The notes below the pieces were generated by a model. It worked only from the letters and a program-made list of their open reading frames with translations, was not told where the DNA came from and did no database searches. The translations under genes and the position numbers were made by a program. From Burkholderiales bacterium (GTDB lineage: Bacteria > Pseudomonadota > Gammaproteobacteria > Burkholderiales > Burkholderiaceae_F), in assembly GCA_016716275.1 (NCBI GenBank), contig JADJWR010000002.1:124001-188000 (forward strand): DNA of 64,000 nucleotides, read 5' to 3'. This document shows, piece after piece, positions 47,451-55,158 of the stretch (position 1 is its first letter; each line of letters begins with the position of its first letter).

Positions 47451-47837
47451 CTATGCCTGCATGTCGAACCGGACCCCGAGCGAGCCGCCTTCCAGCAACT
47501 GCCGCAGCCGCGGCAGATGTTCGGCGCTGCTCACCAGCAGCAGCACGGCCTCGGGGCGCAAGGCGCGAAGCGTACGCGTGAGCGTGACGCGCAGCGCCAC
47601 CGAGCCGCTGCAGCACGGACAGCCGGCGCCGAGCCCGACCAACGGCACACCCTGCGGTCCGCTGCGGTCGAAAAGCCACCCCTCGACCAGCACCGCCCGC
47701 CGGGCCGCCGTGCCTGCGGCGGGCGATCGCAGCCAGGCGGCGATGGCGGCCTCGCGCTCGGCATCGCTGGCGGCGGCGCGCACGGTGGCCGCGCCGCCGC
47801 TGGGCAGCGGGGCGGTCGATCGGGTGACGGCCGTCAT
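47451..47837 (-). CDS. Small protein with a CobW-like GCPCC motif
   Basis: The 128-residue protein contains LVGLGAGCPCCSGSVALRVTLTR and then ALRPEAVLLLVSSAEHLPRLRQLL. The GCxCC motif and the following helix-strand pattern match the metal-binding segment of CobW/COG0523 GTPases. No Walker A or other G-domain motif is present, and the protein is about a third of the family's length. It may be a truncated or domain-split relative that binds a metal. It is directly joined to the PcaD-like gene. Confidence 0.65.
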   Translation of the reverse strand: MTAVTRSTAPLPSGGAATVRAAASDAEREAAIAAWLRSPAAGTAARRAVLVEGWLFDRSGPQGVPLVGLGAGCPCCSGSVALRVTLTRTLRALRPEAVLLLVSSAEHLPRLRQLLEGGSLGVRFDMQA

Positions 47838-47906
47838 GAGGTCGGCAAATGAAAAGCGGGCGCGATCAGGCGCCCGCCGCGGCGGCTCCGCCCGCCGGGC
47901 AGCCGG

Positions 47907-48071
47907 TCAGTCCTTTTCGCGCAGGAACTCGATGAAGTCGTAGACCATCATCGCCAGTCCGGCGACCACCACGACGATCAGCGCCGGGTCCTTCAGTTTC
48001 ACGACCACCGCGCCGACGAAGACCGTGAACAGCGCCATGCTGATCAGGCCGAAGATCACTTTGGTGAACAT
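47907..48071 (-). CDS. Small membrane protein, 54 residues
   Basis: The frame from ATG 48071 to the stop at 47907 encodes two hydrophobic helices: FTKVIFGLISMALFTVFVGA and, after KLKDP, ALIVVVVAGLAMMVYDFIEF, then a charged LREKD end. GGAG lies 8 bases before the ATG. It follows the amidase stop by 33 bases at the end of the TRAP-amidase operon. I know no named family; it may associate with the transporter. Confidence 0.68.
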   Translation of the reverse strand: MFTKVIFGLISMALFTVFVGAVVVKLKDPALIVVVVAGLAMMVYDFIEFLREKD

Positions 48072-48104
48072 GAGCTGTCTCCAGGAGTCCTTCGCAGTCT
48101 GTCT

Positions 48105-49448
48105 TCAGGCCGGCGCCGCCAGCGCAGCGCAGAGCCAGCGCGCCGTGCGCAGCAGCCGCGCGTCGTCGCCGCGCGCACCGACCAGCTGGATGCCGAGCGG
48201 CAGGCCGTTCTCGCCGTGCGCCAGCGGCAGGCTCGTCGCCGGCAGGCCGCAGTAGGTCCAGAGCGTCGCCAGCAGCGGCTCGCCGGTTGCCGCCAGCCCC
48301 TTCGGCGCGGTGCCGAGCGTGGCCGGGGTGACGATCGCGTCGAAGCCGGCGAACAGCTCCTCGAAGCCCTCGTCGACGATCTCTCTGCGCGCCAGCGCCT
48401 TCTGGTAGTCGACCGCGGTGACCTGCCTGCCGCGCTCGATCTGGCCGCGCAGCGAGGCGGAGAGCTTGTCGGCGCCGCGTTCGTACTCGAGCTCGAAGCT
48501 GGCCGCCAGGTCGGCCTCGAAGATGGTCCGGTGCCAGTCGATTGCCCGCGCCGCCGAATCGGGCAGGTCGACCGGCTCGGCGTGCCCGCCGAGCGACTCG
48601 GCGAGTTCGTCGAAGGCGCCGCGAGCATCGGCGTCCAGCCGCTGCCAGAACGGCGTGCGCACCAGAGCAAGCCTGGGCGGCATCGGCGGTTCCTGCGCCA
48701 GCACTGCCGACAGCGGCGGCCGCGCCCGCGGTGGCTGCGTGTCGGGGTCGTCGTCGTCGTAGCCGGCGATGCACTCGGTGACCAGCGCCAGGTCGGCGAG
48801 CGAGCGGGCCAGCACGCCGAGGTGGTCGAGCGCGCGCGACAGGCGCAGCACGCCGCCGCGCGGCACCATGCCGAACGAAGGCTTGAAGCCGTAGACGCCG
48901 CAGAAAGACGCCGGGCGGATGATCGAACCGTTGGTCTGCGAGCCCAGCGCCACCGGCACCTGGCCGGCGGCGACCGCCGCCGCCGAGCCGCTCGACGAGC
49001 CGCCGGGGGTGTGCTCCGGGTTGTGCGGATTGCGCGTCCTGCCCGGTGCATAGCTGGCCAGTTCGGTGGTGACCGTCTTGCCGAGGATCACCGCGCCGGC
49101 GGCGCGCAGCCGGCTGACCACGGTGGCGTCGTGCCGCGGCAGCCGGCCGGCGTGCAGCACGGTGCCGTCTTCCGTTGGCAGGCCGCGCACGTCGATGATG
49201 TCCTTGACGCCGACCGCGACGCCGTGCAATGGCCCGCCGGGCGCACCGCGCATGCGGCGCTGGTCGGCGTCGCGCGCCTGCTCGAGGGCGGAGTCCGGAT
49301 CGAGGTGCGCCCAGGCTTGCACCGTCGGTTCGGTCTGCTCGATGCGCGCCAGGCAGGCGCGCACGTGCTCCTCGGAGGACAGCGCGCCGTCGGCGATCAG
49401 CCGCGCCGTCTCGGCGGCGGTCAGCCAGTTCAGTCGTGCTGCGTCCAC
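48105..49448 (-). CDS. Amidase signature family hydrolase
   Basis: The 447-residue amidase has the full Ser-cisSer-Lys triad: Lys82 (VGVKDIID), Ser151 in GGSSSGS and nucleophile Ser175 in GSQTNGSIIRPASF. The spacing matches the family. It hydrolyses an amide, but GatA is unlikely because no gatB or gatC is present. Co-transcription with the DctPQM genes upstream suggests that the imported compound, or a product of it, is the amide. This is inference. Confidence 0.92.
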   Translation of the reverse strand: MDAARLNWLTAAETARLIADGALSSEEHVRACLARIEQTEPTVQAWAHLDPDSALEQARDADQRRMRGAPGGPLHGVAVGVKDIIDVRGLPTEDGTVLHAGRLPRHDATVVSRLRAAGAVILGKTVTTELASYAPGRTRNPHNPEHTPGGSSSGSAAAVAAGQVPVALGSQTNGSIIRPASFCGVYGFKPSFGMVPRGGVLRLSRALDHLGVLARSLADLALVTECIAGYDDDDPDTQPPRARPPLSAVLAQEPPMPPRLALVRTPFWQRLDADARGAFDELAESLGGHAEPVDLPDSAARAIDWHRTIFEADLAASFELEYERGADKLSASLRGQIERGRQVTAVDYQKALARREIVDEGFEELFAGFDAIVTPATLGTAPKGLAATGEPLLATLWTYCGLPATSLPLAHGENGLPLGIQLVGARGDDARLLRTARWLCAALAAPA

Positions 49449-49455
49449 CGGCGCC

Positions 49456-50805
49456 TCAGTTGCCGTACAGCAGGTTCGGCAGCCACTCGTACAGCGGCGG
49501 GAAGACGTACATCAGGAACATCGTCAGGAAGACGAACACCAGGAACTGCAGGCAGCCGAGGAAGATCGTCGACAGCTGCAGGCTCTTCGGCGCGATGCCC
49601 TTCAGGTAATAGGCCGACATCGCCATCGGCGGCGTCAGGAACGACGTCTGCAGGTTCACCGCCACCAGCACGCCGAAGAAGATCGGATCGATGTTGAAGT
49701 GCGGCAGCAGCGGCAAGAAGATCGGCACGAAGATGATGATGATCTCGCTCCACTCCAGCGGCCAGCCGAGCAGGAAGATGATCAGTTGCGACAGCAGCAG
49801 GAAGGTGACCGGGCCGAGATCCAGGTGCAGCACGAACTCCTTGATCAGGCCCTCGCCGCCGAGATAGGAGAAGACCGAGGAGAAGGTCCACGAGCCGACG
49901 AACAGGTAGCAGACCATCGCCGAGGTGCGCGCGGTCAGGAACACCGCCTCCTTCAGCCGCGGCCATGAAAGCGACCGATAGGCGGCGGCCAGGATCATGC
50001 CGCCGGCGGCACCGACCGCCGCCGCCTCGGTCGGCGTGGCCAGGCCGAACAGGATCGCGCCGAGCACCGACAGGATCAGCACCGCGAGCGGGAAGAATGC
50101 CTTCAACAGCATCACCAGCATGTCGAAGAATCCGTAATCGGCGACCGCCTCCTTCGGCAACTTGGGCATCAGCTTCGGGTTCAGCGTCGCCCGGACGATC
50201 ACGTAGGCGATGTAGAAGCCGGCGAGGATGAAGCCGGGAATCAGCGCCGCCGCGTACAGCTTGACCACCGAGGTCGCCGAGGTGGCGGCGTAGACGATCA
50301 GCATGATCGACGGCGGGATCAGGATGCCGAGCGTGCCGCCGGCGCAGATCAGGCCGGCCGAAATCTTCTCGTCGTAGCCGGCCTTCAGCATCGCCGGCAG
50401 CGCCAGCAGGCCCATCAGCGTCACCACCGCGCCGACGATGCCGGTGGCGGTGGCGAACATCGCACAGGTGAGCAGCGCCGCCACCGCCATCGAGCCGGGG
50501 ACGCGGCGCAGCGACACCTGCAGGCTGAGGAACAGCTTGTCGAGGATGTTCGCCCGTTCGATGACGTAGCCCATGAACAGGAACAACGGCACCGCCACCA
50601 GCGTGTCGTTGTTCATGATCGAGAAGGTGTTCTGCGTCAGCAGGTAGAAGACGCGGTTGTCGAAGAAGTCCTGCGCCGGCCGGAAATAGGCGTAGTAGCC
50701 GAAGCCGACGCCCATCGCCATCAGCGTGAAGGCGATCGGAAAGCCGAGCAGGATGATGAAGATGAACGAGCCCAGCATCAGCAGGGCAACCTGCGGGTCG
50801 GTCAT
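49456..50805 (-). CDS. TRAP transporter large permease (DctM type), second set
   Basis: The 449-residue membrane protein shows PLFLFMGYVIERANILDKLF, GIVGAVVTLMGLLALPAML, GGTLGILIPPSIMLIVYAA, LATPTEAAAVGAAGG and SFLTPPMAMSAYYL. The FxxP-rich WPLEWSEIIIIFVPIFLPLL segment and overall pattern match permeases paired with TakP-like binding proteins. Its start overlaps the DctQ stop (ATGA), and the amidase follows 7 bases later. Confidence 0.93.
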   Translation of the reverse strand: MTDPQVALLMLGSFIFIILLGFPIAFTLMAMGVGFGYYAYFRPAQDFFDNRVFYLLTQNTFSIMNNDTLVAVPLFLFMGYVIERANILDKLFLSLQVSLRRVPGSMAVAALLTCAMFATATGIVGAVVTLMGLLALPAMLKAGYDEKISAGLICAGGTLGILIPPSIMLIVYAATSATSVVKLYAAALIPGFILAGFYIAYVIVRATLNPKLMPKLPKEAVADYGFFDMLVMLLKAFFPLAVLILSVLGAILFGLATPTEAAAVGAAGGMILAAAYRSLSWPRLKEAVFLTARTSAMVCYLFVGSWTFSSVFSYLGGEGLIKEFVLHLDLGPVTFLLLSQLIIFLLGWPLEWSEIIIIFVPIFLPLLPHFNIDPIFFGVLVAVNLQTSFLTPPMAMSAYYLKGIAPKSLQLSTIFLGCLQFLVFVFLTMFLMYVFPPLYEWLPNLLYGN

Positions 50806-51383
50806 TTGGCCGCTCCCTCGGTGCCGTGCTCCTTCAGCAGCGCCGCCTCGAGTTCCTCGACGTCGTGCAGCCGCGGCGGCCAGTCACCTGTCTGCAGGCA
50901 GACAATGCAGCGCAGCACCTCGGCGATGCCCTGCAGGGTCAGGAAGAAGCCGGCGAACGGGATCAGCATCTTCAGCTGCCAGATCGGCACGCCGACCGGG
51001 CTGTTGACGCTGACCTCGCGGATCCGCATCGATTCGACGCCGTAGTCCCAGCCGGCGATCATCAGCGCCAGTACGCCGGGGAAGAAGAAGATCACGTACA
51101 GCACCAGTTCGATGACGGCCTGCACGCGCGACGGCCACAGGCGGTAGAAGACGTCGCCGCGCACGTGGCCGTTGCGCGACAGCGTGTAGGCGCCGGCCAT
51201 CAGGAAAAGGCCGCCGTACATGATGTAGCTCATGTCGAACGCCCAGCTGGTCGGATCGCGCAGCGCGTAGCGGACGAAGACCTCGTAGGTGGTGCCGAAG
51301 GTCAGGACGATGATGGACCACGCGAAGGCGTGGCCGACCGCCTTGCTCAGGCGGTCGATCTGCAGGATCAGCTGGTTGATCAT
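50802..51383 (-). CDS. TRAP transporter small permease (DctQ type), second set
   Basis: The 193-residue membrane protein has four helices. It shows FGTTYEVFVRYALRDPTSWAFDMSYIMYGGLFLMAGAYTL and GHVRGDVFYRLWPSR, typical of the larger DctQ proteins that partner TakP-like binding proteins. A cytosolic C-terminal tail is rich in Glu. A hairpin lies between it and the upstream binding-protein gene. Confidence 0.9.
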   Translation of the reverse strand: MINQLILQIDRLSKAVGHAFAWSIIVLTFGTTYEVFVRYALRDPTSWAFDMSYIMYGGLFLMAGAYTLSRNGHVRGDVFYRLWPSRVQAVIELVLYVIFFFPGVLALMIAGWDYGVESMRIREVSVNSPVGVPIWQLKMLIPFAGFFLTLQGIAEVLRCIVCLQTGDWPPRLHDVEELEAALLKEHGTEGAAK

Positions 51384-51425
51384 CTGGGCCCTCCGAACAG
51401 GGCGACGATATACGCGTTTGTACGA

Positions 51426-51454
51426 AAACGGGGCGGTGAACGACCGCCCCGTTT
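51426..51454 (-). terminator. Intra-operon terminator-like hairpin after the binding-protein gene
   Basis: On the minus strand AAACGGGGCGGT and ACCGCCCCGTTT form a 12-bp stem (51454-51443, 51437-51426) around a 5-base loop, followed by a short T-run (four Ts ending at 51425). It lies between the DctP and DctQ genes. It should reduce read-through and so keep binding protein above permease. Confidence 0.7.
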
Positions 51455-51510
51455 CCTGTCATCGGGGTCCGCCCGCAGGGACAGCCCCGAATCCACTCGT
51501 CAGCCCGGGA

Positions 51511-52644
51511 TCAGAAGCCCAGCTTGCCGTGGATGTGCTCGTAGCCGGCCTTGTAGTCGGCTTCGTTGTAGAACCAGTACTTGGCGACCCGCTTGGACCA
51601 GGCGCGCTGGCTGTCGACCACCTTCTTGAAGAACGGGTCCTCGTCGGACAGCCTCTTGGTGATCACGTCCCACGCCTTCAGCTGGGCCTCCATGATCGGC
51701 TTCGGCGTGCGGATCACGTTGACCTTGGCCTTTTCCTGCAGCTCGACCAGGTCGCGCGAGTAGTTGTCCATCGCCGTCCACCAGTTCGACGACGACGCCG
51801 CCTCGGCGGCGTAGCGCAGGATCGCCTTCAGGTCGTTCGGCAGGCCGTTGTAGACCCGCTTGTTGAAGACGATCTCGAAGAACTCCATCGCCTGGTGGTA
51901 GCTGCCCATCATGTAGTTCTTCACCACGTCCTGGGCGCCGAAGCGGCGGTCCGAGGTCGGGTTGTTGAACTCGAAGGCGTCGATCACGCCGCGCTCCATC
52001 GCCGGGATGATCTCGCCGCCGGGCAGCTGGGTGACCTTGACCCCCATTTCCTGGAACAGGTCGGCGGCCAGGCCGACGGTGCGGTACTTCAGGCCGGCCA
52101 GGTCCTTGGCCGTCGACAGCGGCTTCTTGAACCAGCCCAGCGGCTGGGTCGGCATCGGCATGGCGAAGAAGCCGACCACGTCGAGCCTCAGCTTCTCCAG
52201 CAGCTCGTTGTACAGCTCCAGGCCGCCGCCGCGATAGATCCAGGCCAGCGTCTGGTGCGCGTCGGAGCCGTTGATCGGGCCGGAGCCGAACAGCGAGGCG
52301 ACCTTGCTCTTGCCGTACCAGTACACCGGCACGCTGTGGCAGGCGTCGATCACGCCCTTGCTGGTGGCGTCCATCACCTCGAACGGCTTGACCACCGCAC
52401 CGGCGACCAGGAAGTCGATGCGCAGGCGGCCGCCGGCCATTTCGTTGACGCGCTTGACGTACTCCTCGGCCATCTCGTTGAAGATGTCCTTGGCGCCCCA
52501 GGCGCCCTGCATCTTGATCACGGTCGGCGACTGGGCGACCGACACCATCGGCGCGGCCAGTGCCGCGGCGCCGGCGGCGGCCGTTGCGCCGAGGAAGCGG
52601 CGGCGTTTGGGTTGCTGCGTAGGCTGGCTGACTTGCTCTGTCAT
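51511..52644 (-). CDS. TRAP solute-binding protein with Tat-type signal, TakP-like
   Basis: The 377-residue protein has a twin-arginine-like signal (KRRRFLGATAAAGAAALAAP). The mature part includes VIKMQGAWGAKDIFNEMAE, GRLRIDFLVAGAVVKPFEV, YRTVGLAADLFQEMGVKVT and MERGVIDAFEFNNPTSDRRFG. This pattern is that of TakP/mannitol-type TRAP proteins binding 2-oxo acids. It is the first gene of the dctPQM-amidase operon. Tat export implies folding before secretion, and several family members bind a cation with the ligand. Confidence 0.93.
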   Translation of the reverse strand: MTEQVSQPTQQPKRRRFLGATAAAGAAALAAPMVSVAQSPTVIKMQGAWGAKDIFNEMAEEYVKRVNEMAGGRLRIDFLVAGAVVKPFEVMDATSKGVIDACHSVPVYWYGKSKVASLFGSGPINGSDAHQTLAWIYRGGGLELYNELLEKLRLDVVGFFAMPMPTQPLGWFKKPLSTAKDLAGLKYRTVGLAADLFQEMGVKVTQLPGGEIIPAMERGVIDAFEFNNPTSDRRFGAQDVVKNYMMGSYHQAMEFFEIVFNKRVYNGLPNDLKAILRYAAEAASSSNWWTAMDNYSRDLVELQEKAKVNVIRTPKPIMEAQLKAWDVITKRLSDEDPFFKKVVDSQRAWSKRVAKYWFYNEADYKAGYEHIHGKLGF

Positions 52645-52779
52645 TTTGCGGGTCTCCTTGACTTGACTGCTTGTTGAAGCGCCTGGCGCCCGACCGCGAT
52701 GCGGCGGCTGGGCTGAACGGTCGCCGCGAACGGCTTGGGGAGAGCCATCTGACGAAGCCTCCCCCGAGGTTCGGTGCCT

Positions 52780-52809
52780 TTTATAGCAGCAATGCCCCCG
52801 CCTTGCGAA
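52780..52809 (-). promoter_or_regulatory. Predicted promoter of the second TRAP operon
   Basis: On the minus strand TTCGCA (52809-52804) and TATAAA (52785-52780) are 18 bases apart, in an AT-richer part of the 214-base gap between trkA and the binding-protein gene. It would give a leader of about 130 bases. Confidence 0.45.
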
Positions 52810-52858
52810 GCAGTATTGCTACCGAGCGACGCTGCCGGAAGCAGGCGCGAGGTCGGCA

Positions 52859-54271
52859 TCAGAAGAAGCCGACGCCGACTTGGAACACCTTTTCGACGCG
52901 GGCGATCATCCGCTTGTTGGCGACGAACACGATCAGGTGATCCTCGGCCTCGATCACGGTGTCGTGGTGCGCCATCAGCACGCGCGCCTCGGTGCCGTTG
53001 CCGCGGATCACCGCGCCGATGGTCGCGCCGCGCGGCAGCTCGATCTGCTCGACGCGCCGCCCCACCACCTTCGAGCTCTTCGAGTCGCCGTGCGCGATGA
53101 TCTCGAGCGCCTCGGCGGCGCCGCGCCGCAGGCTGTGCGCCGCCACCACGTCGCCGCGGCGCACGTACTTCAGCAGGTTCGACAGCGTCGCGTGGCTGGG
53201 CGAGATGGCGATGTCGATCTGGCCGCCCTGCATCAGCTCGCCGTAGCTCTTGCGGTTGATCAGCGCGATCGTGCGCCGCGCCCCCATCCGCCTGGCGAGC
53301 AGCGCGCTCATGATGTTGTTCTCGTCGTCGTTGGTGAGCGAGGCGAAAAGATCGCACTCGGCCACCCCTTCCTCGCTGAGCAGGTCCTCGTCGGTGGCGT
53401 CGCCGTTCAGCACCAGCACGCGGTTCGACAGCTGCGCCGCCAGGTATTCGCAGCGGCGCTTGTTGAACTCGATGATCTTGACGTTGAAGCCGGAGCCCCA
53501 GTCGATGCCCTCGCCGGTGTCGAGCGAGCGCGCCAGCCGCAGGCCGATGTTGCCGCCGCCGGCGATGATCACCCGCTTGACCGGCTTGTCCATGCGCCGA
53601 AGCTCGCGCATCACCGCGCGGATGTGCTGGCTGGCGGCGAGAAAGAACACCTCGTCGCCCGGCTGGATCATCGTCGTGCCCTCGCACTGGATGCTGCGGT
53701 CGTTGCGGAAGATGGCGACGATGCGGGTGTCCACCGCCGGGATGTGCTTGCGCAGGTCCTGGATCGGGTGCGACACCAGCGGCCCGCCGGCGAAGGTGCG
53801 CACGGCGATCAGGCTGGCTTTGCCGTCGGCGAAGTCGAGCACCTGCAGCGCCTCCGGGAACTCGATCAGCCGCAGCAGCATGTCGGTGACGCTCTGCTCC
53901 GGCCAGATGATGTGGCTGACCCGGAAGCCCTCCTCGCCGAGCAGCCGCGGATGCTGCTGCAGCTCGGTGTTGCGCACGCGGGCGATGCGCGTCGGCACGT
54001 TGTACACGTCGGCGGCGATCTTGCAGGCGACCAGGTTGACCTCGTCGATCGCGGTCACCGCGATCAGCATGTCGGCGTCGTCGGCGCCCGCGTCGCGCAG
54101 CAGCGACGGCTGGGTGGCGTTGCCGACCAGGCCGCGCAGGTCGTAGCGGCTCTGCAGGTCGGCCACCCGGCCCGGATCGCTGTCGACGACCGTGATGTCG
54201 TTTGCCTCGGAAACCAGGCTCTCGGCCACCGAAGTGCCGACCCGGCCGGCGCCGAGGATGACGATCTTCAT
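52859..54271 (-). CDS. trkA: Trk system potassium uptake protein TrkA
   Basis: The 470-residue protein has two RCK units. The first begins MKIVILGAGRVGTSVAESLV with a VVDSDPGRV acid. The second has VIIAGGGNIGLRLARSLDTG and later IIEFNKRRCEYLA. Each unit is followed by a TrkA_C domain, for example GATIGAVIRGNGTEARV. It gates the Trk potassium channel from the cytosol by binding NAD(H). In many relatives trkH is the next gene, but here the next gene is a TRAP binding protein, so the channel subunit is elsewhere. It belongs to the ntrYX block. Confidence 0.95.
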   Translation of the reverse strand: MKIVILGAGRVGTSVAESLVSEANDITVVDSDPGRVADLQSRYDLRGLVGNATQPSLLRDAGADDADMLIAVTAIDEVNLVACKIAADVYNVPTRIARVRNTELQQHPRLLGEEGFRVSHIIWPEQSVTDMLLRLIEFPEALQVLDFADGKASLIAVRTFAGGPLVSHPIQDLRKHIPAVDTRIVAIFRNDRSIQCEGTTMIQPGDEVFFLAASQHIRAVMRELRRMDKPVKRVIIAGGGNIGLRLARSLDTGEGIDWGSGFNVKIIEFNKRRCEYLAAQLSNRVLVLNGDATDEDLLSEEGVAECDLFASLTNDDENNIMSALLARRMGARRTIALINRKSYGELMQGGQIDIAISPSHATLSNLLKYVRRGDVVAAHSLRRGAAEALEIIAHGDSKSSKVVGRRVEQIELPRGATIGAVIRGNGTEARVLMAHHDTVIEAEDHLIVFVANKRMIARVEKVFQVGVGFF

Positions 54272-54331
54272 GGCCGCCGGCGGTGGTGGCCGCAGCGTGG
54301 CGAGGTCATCGGCTGCGCCGCCCGGCTGCGC

Positions 54332-55075
54332 TCAGCGATCGCCGCCCTCGGCCTGCTGCGGCAGCGGCTCGCCGGCGGCCTCTTCGGCCGGCGGTCGCCG
54401 GCTGCCGCGCACCAGTTCGATGCCCAGCTGCTTCAGCTTCCGGTACAGGTGCGTGCGCTCGAGGCCGGCGCGGTCGGCCACCCGCGTCATCGAGTAGGAC
54501 TCGCGCGCCAGGTGGTACTCGAAATAGACGCGCTCGAACTGGTCGCGCGCCTCGCGCAGCGGCTGGTCGAGCGCCACCGAGGCGGCATTGGCGGCGGGCG
54601 GTGCCGGCGCCGGCGCCGCCTCGCGGCTGTCTGCGGCGGGGCGGTCCTCCGCCGCTCGCGGTGACGGCACGAGCGGCGGCGGCGCGGCGGCGGCCGCGCC
54701 GAGACGCTGCCTGCCACGCTCGAGCCCGTTGCGTACGGCGGCCAGCAGACGCGCCAGCGCGATCGGTTTCTCGAGGAAGTCGAGCGCGCCGAAGCGGGTG
54801 GCTTCCACCGCCGTGTCGATGGTCGCGTGGCCGGACATCATGATCACCGGCATCGTCAGCTGGCCGCCGGCGGCCCACTCCTTCAGCAGCGTGACGCCGT
54901 CGGTGTCGGGCATCCAGATGTCGAGCAGCACCAGATCGGGCGCCTCGGCCTGGCGCAGCGCGCGCGCCGCCGCGGCGTTCTCCGCCGTCAGCACCGCGTG
55001 TCCCTCGTCGGACAGGATCTCCGACAGCAGTTCGCGGATGCCGATCTCGTCGTCGACGACCAGGATGGTGGACAT
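54332..55075 (-). CDS. ntrX: NtrX-like response regulator lacking the AAA+ domain
   Basis: The 247-residue protein has a receiver domain with phosphate-accepting Asp52 (VLLDIWMPD), acid pocket DDE and the Thr/Ser-Lys signature (MMSGHA, EKPI). A low-complexity Ala/Pro/Arg linker (about 125-175) follows, then a Fis-type HTH (FERVYFEYHLARESYSMTRVADRAGLERTHLYRKLKQLGI). The sigma-54 AAA+ domain of classical NtrX is absent, with no GAFTGA or Walker motifs. Pairing with NtrY supports the symbol. Confidence 0.88.
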   Translation of the reverse strand: MSTILVVDDEIGIRELLSEILSDEGHAVLTAENAAAARALRQAEAPDLVLLDIWMPDTDGVTLLKEWAAGGQLTMPVIMMSGHATIDTAVEATRFGALDFLEKPIALARLLAAVRNGLERGRQRLGAAAAAPPPLVPSPRAAEDRPAADSREAAPAPAPPAANAASVALDQPLREARDQFERVYFEYHLARESYSMTRVADRAGLERTHLYRKLKQLGIELVRGSRRPPAEEAAGEPLPQQAEGGDR

Positions 55076-55158
55076 GTCAGTGGCGCCCGGCCGCCCGAAG
55101 CCAATGACAGCCCCCTCGAGGGGCAGCGAGTGAAAGCGAGCGTGGGGATGGTTTCACT
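55076..55158 (-). promoter_or_regulatory. ntrY-ntrX intergenic region with palindromes
   Basis: The gap holds a perfect 12-bp palindrome CCCCTCGAGGGG (55112-55123). A 7-bp inverted repeat, AGTGAAA (near 55130-55136) and TTTCACT (near 55152-55158), overlaps the region just past ntrY. These could form mRNA hairpins that set the ntrX:ntrY ratio. Confidence 0.5.
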
